Part shown: piece by piece, positions 1-6,045 of the stretch
Layout: each line of letters opens with the position of its first letter
How positions within the stretch are numbered: the stretch's first letter is position 1
Source: Acidobacteriaceae bacterium
GTDB taxonomy: Bacteria; Acidobacteriota; Terriglobia; Bryobacterales; Bryobacteraceae
Assembly (NCBI GenBank): GCA_019244945.1
Contig: JAFASD010000534.1
Coordinates: forward strand, 1-6,980
Direction of reading: 5' to 3'
DNA: 6,980 nucleotides
The notes under the pieces: generated by a model
Databases searched by the model: none
What the model was told of the DNA's origin: nothing
Seen by the model: only the letters and a program-made list of their open reading frames with translations
Program-made: the position numbers and the translations under genes

Positions 1-72
1 AGCGCCCTGGCGCATTTAACCGAAATGACGCAATTCTTCAGGATCCTCGGCAGCTACCGGCCCACGCCATGA
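1..72 (+). CDS. C-terminal tail of an unidentified upstream gene (partial)
   Basis: Frame 1 is open from the window edge and encodes 23 residues ending ...FFRILGSYRPTP before a TGA at 70-72. That stop overlaps the ATG of xseA (69-71) in an ATGA arrangement, the same type of junction seen further down this cluster. This supports a real upstream gene in the same operon. The visible tail is too short to identify a family, and no domain can be assigned. The alternative is chance readthrough of a short open frame. Confidence 0.5.
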   Translation, partial: SALAHLTEMTQFFRILGSYRPTP

Positions 73-1445
73 CGAACCAGAGCGGACAAATGACGCTTTC
101 GCTCGAACTAGAGCGCCGCGTCTTCCGAGTCAGTGAGTTGAATGCGCGGGTACAAAAGCTCTTTGAAGGGGAGTTTCGGAGCATCTGGGTGGCTGGCGAA
201 ATCTCCGGCTGCCGCACAGCAGCGAGTGGCCACTATTATTTCAACTTAAAGGACGATCAAAGCCAAGTGAGATGCGCTCTGTTCAAGAGCGCTGCACGAT
301 TTGCAAAATTCAGGCCGCGGGACGGCTTGGCGGTACTTGCTCGCGGGAATCTCGAAGTGTATGAGGCTCGGGGCGAATATCAGCTCATCGTAGAGATGCT
401 GAAACCGCAAGGCGCCGGCGCATTGCAACTGGCGTTCGAGCAGCTCAAGAAAAAACTAGCCAGTGACGGTCTGTTCGATGCGGGACGCAAGCGGCCTTTG
501 GCGAAATTGCCGAGGCGCATCGGTATCATCACCTCGCCCGCTGGAGCAGTGATTCAGGACATTCTCCAGGTTCTGGAGCGGCGCTTCCAGGGCCTGCATG
601 TCCGATTATTTCCTGCCCAGGTGCAGGGTGAGGGGTCAGTAGAGCAGATTTGTCAGGGGATCAGCTATTTCAGTGAAAGCGCCTGGGCGCACGTTGTAAT
701 TCTGGCGCGAGGCGGTGGATCTCTAGAAGATCTCTGGAGTTTTAACGAGGAGCGAGTCGCCCGCGCCATTGCCGGGTCACGAGTGCCGATCATTTCGGCT
801 GTGGGCCACGAGACGGACTTCACGATTGCTGATTTTGTAGCTGACTGCCGTGCTCCGACGCCATCGGCAGCGGCCGAGATCGTCATCTGCACGCGAGAAA
901 GCTTGCTGGACCAGATTCGTTCGTACAGGGCAAAAGCGATTCAGGCGGCTCGATATCAACTGCTGGTGTGCGGGCGACGCCTGCATCAGCGCGGGACAGA
1001 GCGCGCAGCAAGTTTAGTGCATCGCATGCTGGCCAAGCGGGCGCAACGCGTGGATGATCTCGACTACCAATTGCGCCAGCTGGGGCGGGGTGCGCTGGAA
1101 AGGCGTCGCAGGCAATATTCGGACGTGAGCCGGCGCTTACAGGCCAGTGATCTCCGTCTGCGATTCGCGCGAAAACGACACCGGCAGGAATCATTGAACC
1201 AGCGGCTCTTGAAGAGCATCGAAGGAAGGTTCCGCCAAGCGCAGAGGCGGCTCGAGGGATTCGAAGCTCATCTAACGCAGTTAAGTCCTTTAGCAGTTCT
1301 GGGGCGGGGGTATGCCATTGTCGAGGACGCAAACAGACGGGCTCTCCGATCGGCCGCCGAGACAGCAACGGGAGAGACCTTGAGGATTCGTTTGCATTCG
1401 GGCGAACTCGATGCAGTAGTTTCGCAAACCCGCGAGGAACCGTAG
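69..1445 (+). CDS. xseA: Exodeoxyribonuclease VII large subunit
   Basis: This is the large, catalytic subunit of exonuclease VII, a cytoplasmic nuclease that degrades single-stranded DNA to short oligonucleotides in both directions together with several small XseB subunits. The 458-residue length is usual for the family. Residues about 17-113 form the N-terminal OB-fold nucleic-acid-binding domain. The catalytic domain follows, with the family motifs GIITSPAGA (152-160), RGGGSLEDLW (starting at 214), GHETD (246-250) and RAPTPSAAA (261-269). Residues about 275-400 are rich in Arg, Gln and Leu, as in the long coiled coil that binds XseB. The protein closes with LSPLAVLGRGYAI (405-417). The ATG at 69 overlaps the preceding stop and has no clear ribosome site. 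A second in-frame ATG at 90 (Met8), preceded by GAGCGGA, is a plausible alternative start. No xseB follows directly; queC does. Confidence 0.97.
   Translation: MTNQSGQMTLSLELERRVFRVSELNARVQKLFEGEFRSIWVAGEISGCRTAASGHYYFNLKDDQSQVRCALFKSAARFAKFRPRDGLAVLARGNLEVYEARGEYQLIVEMLKPQGAGALQLAFEQLKKKLASDGLFDAGRKRPLAKLPRRIGIITSPAGAVIQDILQVLERRFQGLHVRLFPAQVQGEGSVEQICQGISYFSESAWAHVVILARGGGSLEDLWSFNEERVARAIAGSRVPIISAVGHETDFTIADFVADCRAPTPSAAAEIVICTRESLLDQIRSYRAKAIQAARYQLLVCGRRLHQRGTERAASLVHRMLAKRAQRVDDLDYQLRQLGRGALERRRRQYSDVSRRLQASDLRLRFARKRHRQESLNQRLLKSIEGRFRQAQRRLEGFEAHLTQLSPLAVLGRGYAIVEDANRRALRSAAETATGETLRIRLHSGELDAVVSQTREEP
1434..1439 (+). promoter_or_regulatory. Ribosome binding site of queC
   Basis: GAGGAA lies 9 nt before the queC ATG, inside the last codons of xseA. 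It is the clearest Shine-Dalgarno sequence in the plus-strand cluster and supports the ATG at 1449. Confidence 0.7.
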
Positions 1446-1448
1446 AAC

Positions 1449-2153
1449 ATGACTGGGGAAGGGAGACGGGCCATTTGCCTGCTCAGCGGCGGGCTCGATT
1501 CAGCGACCTGCCTGGCGATGGCCCGAGAAGCCGGATACGATTGCTACTGCCTCTCCTTTGATTATGGCCAGCGCCATAAGGTGGAGCTTGCAGCCGCGGG
1601 GCGGATAGCCAAGCACCTGAGGGCGAAGGAGCATCGAACCATCCAAATCGACTTGCGAGCGTTTGGGCACTCCGCATTAACCAGCGACATCGACGTTCCG
1701 AAGGATCGCGTCGAAGATGAGATGAAAAGAGCCGGGATTCCGGTAACCTACGTGCCGGCGCGCAACACGATCTTTCTTTCATTCGCGCTGGCCTATGCCG
1801 AGGTGGCCGGCGCGCAGGATATCTTCATTGGCGTGAATGCGATCGATTACTCGGGATATCCGGATTGCCGTCCGGAGTTCATCCAGGCTTTCGAAAAGCT
1901 CGCGAATCTCGCGACAAAAGCGGCGGTCGAGCGTTCGGCGAAGATTACGATTCATACGCCCCTTTTAAAAATGTCGAAAGCTGAAATCGTGCGCACAGCA
2001 GTTCATTTAGGAGTGGACCTTAGCCTTACACATAGCTGCTACGATCCCGACGAGAGTGGAATCCCGTGCGGTCGATGCGATTCGTGCATTCTTCGCAGAA
2101 AGGGATTTGAGCAAGCGGGGATAACAGATCCGCTTGCGGCTTTGGGTTTGTGA
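1449..2153 (+). CDS. queC: 7-cyano-7-deazaguanine (preQ0) synthase QueC
   Basis: QueC converts 7-carboxy-7-deazaguanine (CDG) to preQ0 using ATP and ammonia, in the cytoplasm, on the path to the tRNA nucleoside queuosine. The 234-residue length is normal. An N-terminal PP-loop ATP pyrophosphatase motif, SGGLDS, is at residues 13-18. The family segments SFDYGQRHKVE (from 36), YVPARNTIFLS (from 101) and the region around DYSGYPDCRPEF (from 133) are intact. The zinc-binding cluster is complete: C197, C207, C210 and C213, within THSCY and PCGRCDSC. The gene starts 3 nt after xseA with a good ribosome site, and its TGA overlaps the GTG start of queE. Its product follows QueE in the pathway, so the two adjacent genes encode consecutive steps. 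queD and queF are not in the window. Confidence 0.97.
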   Translation: MTGEGRRAICLLSGGLDSATCLAMAREAGYDCYCLSFDYGQRHKVELAAAGRIAKHLRAKEHRTIQIDLRAFGHSALTSDIDVPKDRVEDEMKRAGIPVTYVPARNTIFLSFALAYAEVAGAQDIFIGVNAIDYSGYPDCRPEFIQAFEKLANLATKAAVERSAKITIHTPLLKMSKAEIVRTAVHLGVDLSLTHSCYDPDESGIPCGRCDSCILRRKGFEQAGITDPLAALGL

Positions 2154-2833
2154 AGATAGCCGAAATTTTTTATTCGATTCAAGGCGAGGGGATCCTTGCC
2201 GGCGTGCCGTCCGTATTTGTCAGAACTTCCGGTTGCAATCTGCGATGTACGTGGTGCGATACGCCGTACACGTCCTGGAAGCCCGAAGGAGAAGATCTCT
2301 CGCTCGAGGAAATTGCAGCGGCCGTCAGAGCTTTCCATGCTTCTCACAGTGTTGTCACCGGCGGCGAGCCGATGATTGCACCTGGAATTATCGATCTGAC
2401 GAGGACGCTTCGCGAGGACGGGATGCACATAACTGTTGAAACGGCCGGCACTTGTTTCGCGGGCGTCGCCTGTGACCTGATGAGCATCAGCCCGAAACTG
2501 TCCAACTCCACGCCACGCGAGCGCGAAGGCGGTAAGTGGGCCGCGCAGCATGACCGATTGCGATATCAGCCGGACGTTTTGCGATGGCTCATTGGGGCAT
2601 ACGAATATCAGTTGAAGTTTGTGGTTTGCTCCACAGAAGATCTGGACGAAATCGCGGCGCTGCGCGAGGAATTGAGCGTTCCGCGCTCGAAGATCGTGCT
2701 GATGCCCGAAGGAACGCACCGGGAAGCGTTGCGCGAACGCGGGTTGTGGCTGACCGACGTTTGCAAAACGGAGGGGTACCGGTACAGCCCGCGGCTGCAT
2801 ATCGATTTGTGGGGTAATCGCAGGGGCGTTTGA
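2150..2833 (+). CDS. queE: 7-carboxy-7-deazaguanine synthase QueE (radical SAM)
   Basis: QueE is the radical SAM enzyme that contracts 6-carboxytetrahydropterin to 7-carboxy-7-deazaguanine, the substrate of QueC. The 227-residue protein opens with the family signature MKIAEIFYSIQGEG. It carries the 4Fe-4S motif CNLRCTWC (C29, C33, C36), followed directly by the family Asp-Thr (CDT; T37 is in the position reported to bind Mg2+). The SAM-contacting GGEP is at 71-74, SPKLSNS is near 114-120, and the C-terminal stretch YSPRLHIDLWGN is intact. The start is GTG at 2150, overlapping the queC stop (GTGA). The family N-terminus begins exactly there, and the ribosome site is weak, so translation is probably coupled to queC. 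It shares its reading frame with mqnA downstream, separated by one TGA. Confidence 0.96.
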   Translation: MKIAEIFYSIQGEGILAGVPSVFVRTSGCNLRCTWCDTPYTSWKPEGEDLSLEEIAAAVRAFHASHSVVTGGEPMIAPGIIDLTRTLREDGMHITVETAGTCFAGVACDLMSISPKLSNSTPREREGGKWAAQHDRLRYQPDVLRWLIGAYEYQLKFVVCSTEDLDEIAALREELSVPRSKIVLMPEGTHREALRERGLWLTDVCKTEGYRYSPRLHIDLWGNRRGV

Positions 2834-2845
2834 GAGACTGGGGTT

Positions 2846-3640
2846 TTGCCAGAGAACAGTTCAAAAATTCTAGTCGGCGCAGTGAGCTATTTGAATACGG
2901 CGCCCCTGGTTTGGGGGATGCTGCATGGCCCCCAGCGCGAACAGGTTGAGCTGTCATTCTCGATACCTTCGGTTTGCGCGGAGCAGGTGGAGCGGGGAAG
3001 CGTACAGGTCGGTCTGGTTCCGGTAGCGGAAATTGCGCGGCAGGGGCTCGAGACTGTTCCGGGTCTTGGAATCGCTTGCTTCGGCGCCGTGCGGAGCATT
3101 TTGCTTCTGTCGCGGGTTCCGTGGCGCGAAGTGCACACACTGGCCGCAGATGCAAGCTCGCGGACGTCGGTTCAACTGGCGCGCATCATCCTCCGGGAGC
3201 GGTACGGAGCGAAGCCTCGGATTGCGGCGCACCGGCCAGCTCTCTCAGAGATGCTTTCGAGCGCCGATGCAGCTCTTCTGATCGGGGATCCGGCTTTACG
3301 GGTCGATACGCAACAATTGAATGTCCCGTGGCTTGATCTTGGCGCGGAATGGCTGGCGTTAACAGGCCTTCCGATGGTATTCGCTGCCTGGGCAGGACGG
3401 CCCGGACTTCCCGTTCCGTGGATTTCCGAGGTAACGCACGGCTCTTATCAGTATGGGAAGGCTCGCCTGGGCGAGATTGTGGAGCGAGAGCACGAGAATC
3501 GTCGCATCACGAAGGAGCTCGCGGACCGCTATCTGCGGCAGCATATTCACTTTGAGATCGGCGCCAAGGAAGAACAGGGTTGGCAGGCCTTTCTGGAGCT
3601 AGCAAGTACAGGGAGAGGCGCGTTGGTTGCGCACCCATGA
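2846..3640 (+). CDS. mqnA: Chorismate dehydratase MqnA (futalosine pathway of menaquinone synthesis)
   Basis: MqnA dehydrates chorismate to 3-[(1-carboxyvinyl)oxy]benzoate, the first committed step of the futalosine route to menaquinone, in the cytoplasm. It has the periplasmic-binding-protein-like fold of the family. The 264-residue protein shows VGAVSYLNTAPL (from 10), GLVPVAEIARQ (57-67), VRSILLLS (82-89), DASSRTSVQL (103-112), DAALLIGDPAL (141-151) and DLGAEW (164-169), all in family order. The start is a TTG at 2846. It is the only ATG, GTG or TTG in this frame between the queE stop and the conserved SYLN motif, apart from a GTG inside the motif itself. Shine-Dalgarno support is weak (GGGG only 2 nt away, or GAGAG farther up), so coupling to queE is likely. 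Its stop overlaps the next gene's ATG. Confidence 0.95.
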   Translation: MPENSSKILVGAVSYLNTAPLVWGMLHGPQREQVELSFSIPSVCAEQVERGSVQVGLVPVAEIARQGLETVPGLGIACFGAVRSILLLSRVPWREVHTLAADASSRTSVQLARIILRERYGAKPRIAAHRPALSEMLSSADAALLIGDPALRVDTQQLNVPWLDLGAEWLALTGLPMVFAAWAGRPGLPVPWISEVTHGSYQYGKARLGEIVEREHENRRITKELADRYLRQHIHFEIGAKEEQGWQAFLELASTGRGALVAHP

Positions 3641-4152
3641 TTACGCGAGAACAAGCCATTCAGATGTTTCGAAGCAACGATCTCATCGGCATCGGAATGG
3701 AAGCTGATGCGGTCCGCAAGCGGTTGCATCCGGAGCTGATTGTCAGCTATTCCCTTGAAGGCGGGCCAGAGCCCTCGCCCTCGATCGCGGCATTGCATTT
3801 CGATGGAAGACAAACGCTCGAGGAACGCGTGGAGGAGCTAGAGAACCTGCGTCGTGTTCAGGAGGAGACCGGCGAGTTGATGGCGGTGAATCCATCGTTC
3901 ACGGGGACAGCAGTCGAGTATTTGAAGACCTTGGCGGTTAGCCGCATTTACCTCGACAACATCAGCCACGTTCAAAGCTCACCTTCGGCGGCGGGCGCCA
4001 AAGTGTGCCAGATCGCTTTGCGGTTCGGCGCTAACGATCTGGGCGCGATTGGGAACGGGCCGACCGAAGAAGAGATACGGCGTTTGATTCGAGATGCAGG
4101 ATTTGTTCCGAAACAGCGCGATGCGCTGTTTCGGAGTTTGTTCTGGAATTAG
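3637..4152 (+). CDS. MqnC-like mini-protein lacking the radical SAM core
   Basis: The 171-residue product resembles dehypoxanthine futalosine cyclase (MqnC), a radical SAM enzyme of the menaquinone pathway, but in shortened form. Residues 3-38 (REQAIQMFRSND, GIGMEADAVRKRLHP) match the start of MqnC. After about residue 39 the sequence passes through a short Gly/Pro/Ser linker (41-50) straight to the late part of MqnC: TLEERVEELENLRRVQEETG (60-79), EYLKTLAVSRIYLDNI (94-109), ALRFGANDLG (127-136) and RRLIRDAGFVPKQRD (148-162). The region that would hold the CxxxCxxC iron-sulfur motif and most of the barrel is absent. The only cysteine is C124, so radical SAM chemistry is not possible. Two smaller family segments also appear to be missing, near residues 84-90 and 136-141. 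MqnC is normally about twice as long. The frame is intact and begins with ATGA coupling to mqnA; no good ribosome site is seen (GGGAGAGG lies 18 nt away). A pseudoenzyme, an MqnC or MqnA partner, or a decaying paralogue are all possible. Confidence 0.8.
   Translation: MITREQAIQMFRSNDLIGIGMEADAVRKRLHPELIVSYSLEGGPEPSPSIAALHFDGRQTLEERVEELENLRRVQEETGELMAVNPSFTGTAVEYLKTLAVSRIYLDNISHVQSSPSAAGAKVCQIALRFGANDLGAIGNGPTEEEIRRLIRDAGFVPKQRDALFRSLFWN
4107..4135 (+). terminator. Perfect hairpin in the 3' coding end, possible terminator of the plus-strand operon
   Basis: CCGAAACAGCGC (4108-4119) and GCGCTGTTTCGG (4123-4134) are perfect inverted repeats with a 3-nt GAT loop. A T-A pair (4107/4135) extends the stem to 13 bp. 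The hairpin lies within codons for PKQRDALFR, 15 nt before the stop of the MqnC-like gene. On the plus strand it is followed by GAGTTTGTTCT, a weak and interrupted U-rich run. On the minus strand no U-run follows. It may act as an imperfect terminator for the plus operon or as a 3'-end stabilising structure. The hairpin is certain as sequence; its function is inferred. Confidence 0.5.
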
Positions 4153-4979
4153 CCGGCTTCGGTTTTCTTGGCCGCGGGGCGCGTGGCTTTGATGCGCTTC
4201 ATGTCGACGGATTTATTCGACCAATCCTCAGCTTGGGCGATGTCGGCCTTAGCGGCATCCGGAGTATCCTCTAAATCGGCTTTTTTACGCAGCAGAAGAT
4301 TCATGTAAGACATGGCGTCTTCGTTTTCTTTGTCGATAGAGAGGCATTTTTTGAGATCTGCGATGCCATCATCGATGATCTTTTCGTACTTGTCCTTCAT
4401 TTCTGCCCTGACCTTGGGGTCCTTGAGCGGGCCTGGATCGTCCGCCTTCATTCGCTCTTCGACACGAGCGGACTGAATCGGTGTAAAGGCCTGGGACCAA
4501 TCGATCACTCCGAGATAATAGTAGGCTTCGGCCTCTTTGGGATCTACTTCGATGCGGCGCTCGTTCCACTTCTTGGCCTCTTCGAGCGCGGCGGTCTTTT
4601 GCTCGGGAGTTCCAGAACTGGCCGCGTTGTAGGCCATGGAAGCCATCGAAGCCAGGGCCAACGAGTTAGCCGGCTCTCTTTTCAGCACGGTCTGGAACTC
4701 TTGTTGAGCCATTTTGTAATTCTTGACATTGTCCGGAGCGTCAGCGCCAGGAATCCACTGGATCATATAGGAGGTCGCGAGATAGAGCTGGGCATTCTGA
4801 TTGTTGGGATCCAATCTCACAGCTTCTTTGAAATGCTGCACGGCGTCTGCGTAGTGGTTATTCCTGTACGCATTTACACCCCTATTCATTTCATCCCGCG
4901 ATTGAAGCTTGGCGCAACCGGTGCATAGTACCATCAGGCCGGCACACAAAACCAGCGTTACGGATTTACACTTTTGCAT
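4149..4979 (-). CDS. TPR-repeat lipoprotein, function unknown
   Basis: The 276-residue protein begins with a lipoprotein-type signal: basic MQKCK, a hydrophobic stretch to about residue 18, then CTGC with C22 as the likely lipidated cysteine. The residue at -3 is Cys rather than the usual Leu, so the lipobox is atypical. The mature part is made of helical TPR-like repeats at about 30-60 (GVNAYRNNHYADAVQHFKEA), 86-118, 130-163 and 199-232, with typical ...P/DxxxxxAxxxLA patterns. The tail (260-276) is Lys/Arg-rich. TPR proteins usually act as protein-binding scaffolds; the site would be the periplasmic face of a membrane. It is the last gene of the tonB-exbB-exbD-exbD cluster, 45 nt after the second exbD. 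It has a good ribosome site, GAGAGGA, 8 nt from the ATG. A link to Ton function is suggested only by position. Its TAA overlaps the convergent gene's TAG. Confidence 0.85.
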   Translation of the reverse strand: MQKCKSVTLVLCAGLMVLCTGCAKLQSRDEMNRGVNAYRNNHYADAVQHFKEAVRLDPNNQNAQLYLATSYMIQWIPGADAPDNVKNYKMAQQEFQTVLKREPANSLALASMASMAYNAASSGTPEQKTAALEEAKKWNERRIEVDPKEAEAYYYLGVIDWSQAFTPIQSARVEERMKADDPGPLKDPKVRAEMKDKYEKIIDDGIADLKKCLSIDKENEDAMSYMNLLLRKKADLEDTPDAAKADIAQAEDWSNKSVDMKRIKATRPAAKKTEAG

Positions 4980-5024
4980 CGTGTGGGTCCTCTCTTTCTA
5001 ACAAATGCCCCTAGACTGCTGACT

Positions 5025-5453
5025 CTACTGTCCTGCCTCGACCTTGGGGGTCATGATACCGACCTTGTCCAAACCGGCGCCCTTGGCATCGTCAATAGCC
5101 TGGGCGACGTAGCGGTAATCGAGATCGGGATCGCCCTTGACGAAGACAACCTTTGTCGCACGGGTCTTAAAGATGTCTTCCAAGCGCGATTGGAGCTCTT
5201 TCTCGGCTACGGCTTGGCCGTTGATCTCAATGCTTTGATCCTTCTTGACCTCCACCACTACGGTGGGGTCTTGATTGGGCGGCGGTGGCGGCTGGTTGGG
5301 CGGCGGTGGTTGAGGGACCAAGGTATCCAGTCCGTGAGGCGTGAGAGGGGTGATGACCATGAAGATGATCAAGAGCACCAATAGCACGTCGATCATGGGG
5401 GTGACGTTGATATCCGCCATGGCTCCCCCCTTTTTGCCTACTGCCATTGACAT
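5025..5453 (-). CDS. ExbD/TolR-family protein, second copy, with polyproline linker
   Basis: This is an inner-membrane component of a TonB/Tol-type energy-transducing complex. The 142-residue protein has a short cytoplasmic N-terminus, the family motif DINVTPMIDV (14-23) with the proton-carrying aspartate D22, one transmembrane helix (about 20-36), and a periplasmic domain (about 63-142). Between helix and domain is a proline-rich linker (47-59, two PPNQ-type blocks) that the neighbouring copy lacks. The start at 5453 has GGGA 9 nt upstream (5463-5466); Met3 is an alternative. It lies 26 nt after the first exbD. ExbD and TolR cannot be told apart from sequence alone, but the neighbouring tonB points to ExbD. 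Confidence 0.93.
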   Translation of the reverse strand: MSMAVGKKGGAMADINVTPMIDVLLVLLIIFMVITPLTPHGLDTLVPQPPPPNQPPPPPNQDPTVVVEVKKDQSIEINGQAVAEKELQSRLEDIFKTRATKVVFVKGDPDLDYRYVAQAIDDAKGAGLDKVGIMTPKVEAGQ

Positions 5454-5479
5454 AAAAGTAAGTCCCTTTCAGTTGATAT

Positions 5480-5923
5480 TTACAAACCTAAGCTTCTTCT
5501 GTTTTTGTCCTGGATTGCTTCGGTGATGAGGCCGACGCTATCCACTCCGGCGGTGCGGAGATTATCGATGACGTCAGTTACGCCAGAAAAACGGGCGCGG
5601 GCATCGGCTTTGATGTAGACGGTTTTGTCCGAACGGTTGGTCTGTAAATCTTTGACTTTGGCGCCCAACTCCTCTGGTGGGGTGAGCTTGTTCCCTGGGC
5701 TCAAAAACACCTTGCCGTCGCGAGTAATTGCGATGAGTACCGCGTCCTCTTTGTCGGCTTCCTGCATTTTGATGTCATTGTGTGTCTTCACCATATTCAC
5801 GGCTACGCCTTTCGACAACATAGGCGTGATGACCATGAAGATAATCAGCAGCACGAGCATGACGTCCACCATGGGGGTGACGTTAATGTCGGAGACAACC
5901 GGCGGCGCCTTCTGTTTAGCCAT
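5480..5923 (-). CDS. ExbD/TolR-family protein, first copy
   Basis: This is an inner-membrane proton-coupled partner of the ExbB-like channel. The 147-residue product begins MAKQKAPPVVSDINVTPM. Its family motif carries the functional aspartate at D20. One transmembrane helix spans about 20-36, and the C-terminal periplasmic domain (about 55-147) ends with a VTDVIDNLRTAGVDSVGL stretch typical of ExbD. I place the start at the ATG at 5923, not the in-frame TTG two codons upstream, because AGGAG ends directly before that TTG but is 6 nt from the ATG. The helix region is nearly identical to the second copy, while the periplasmic domains differ widely, consistent with an old duplication. Confidence 0.95.
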   Translation of the reverse strand: MAKQKAPPVVSDINVTPMVDVMLVLLIIFMVITPMLSKGVAVNMVKTHNDIKMQEADKEDAVLIAITRDGKVFLSPGNKLTPPEELGAKVKDLQTNRSDKTVYIKADARARFSGVTDVIDNLRTAGVDSVGLITEAIQDKNRRSLGL

Positions 5924-5929
5924 ATTCAA

Positions 5930-5936
5930 CTCCTCT
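5930..5936 (-). promoter_or_regulatory. Ribosome binding site that fixes the exbD start
   Basis: The minus strand reads AGAGGAG here, followed by TTGAAT and then ATG. The 6-nt spacing favours the ATG at 5923. A TTG start at 5929 would touch the Shine-Dalgarno sequence directly. Confidence 0.75.
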
Positions 5937-5986
5937 CAATCATTCAGATTTACTTGTGGGGTCCACTCTTGCATTCAACTGAGGCA

Positions 5987-6016
5987 GGCTGGAGCGGCGG
6001 TAAGGCCGCTCCAGCC
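5987..6016 (-). other. Perfect 12-bp hairpin between exbB and exbD
   Basis: GGCTGGAGCGGC (5987-5998) and GCCGCTCCAGCC (6005-6016) are perfect inverted repeats around a 6-nt loop. The GC-rich element lies in the 122-nt gap between the exbB stop (6046) and the exbD start (5923), the longest gap in the minus-strand cluster. No T-run follows on either strand, so it does not look like a standard intrinsic terminator. It could be an mRNA-stabilising or attenuating structure, or a copy of a dispersed palindromic repeat. Confidence 0.75.
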
Positions 6017-6045
6017 CTCGATTCAACCCAGCTAAATGCCGCTCC

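Noticed and set aside
883..1368. A 161-codon minus-strand open frame inside xseA
   Set aside because: It is antisense to the coiled-coil part of XseA. The Ala/Pro/Arg-rich translation is typical of a shadow frame.
1446..1448. Looked for xseB (exonuclease VII small subunit) next to xseA
   Set aside because: queC starts 3 nt after xseA and no short XseB-like frame is visible in the window. The gene is often unlinked, so absence here means little.
2039..2800. A 253-codon minus-strand open frame across queC and queE
   Set aside because: It is antisense to two confidently assigned enzymes, with low-complexity composition and no family motif.
3580..3636. An N-terminal extension of the MqnC-like gene from a TTG at 3580
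   Set aside because: The extension overlaps mqnA codons and does not resemble MqnC, whose N-terminus matches from the ATG at 3637.
5924..5929. A TTG start adding two residues to the first ExbD
   Set aside because: The AGGAG sequence touches this TTG, while the ATG at 5923 has a normal 6-nt spacer and gives the usual ExbD N-terminus.
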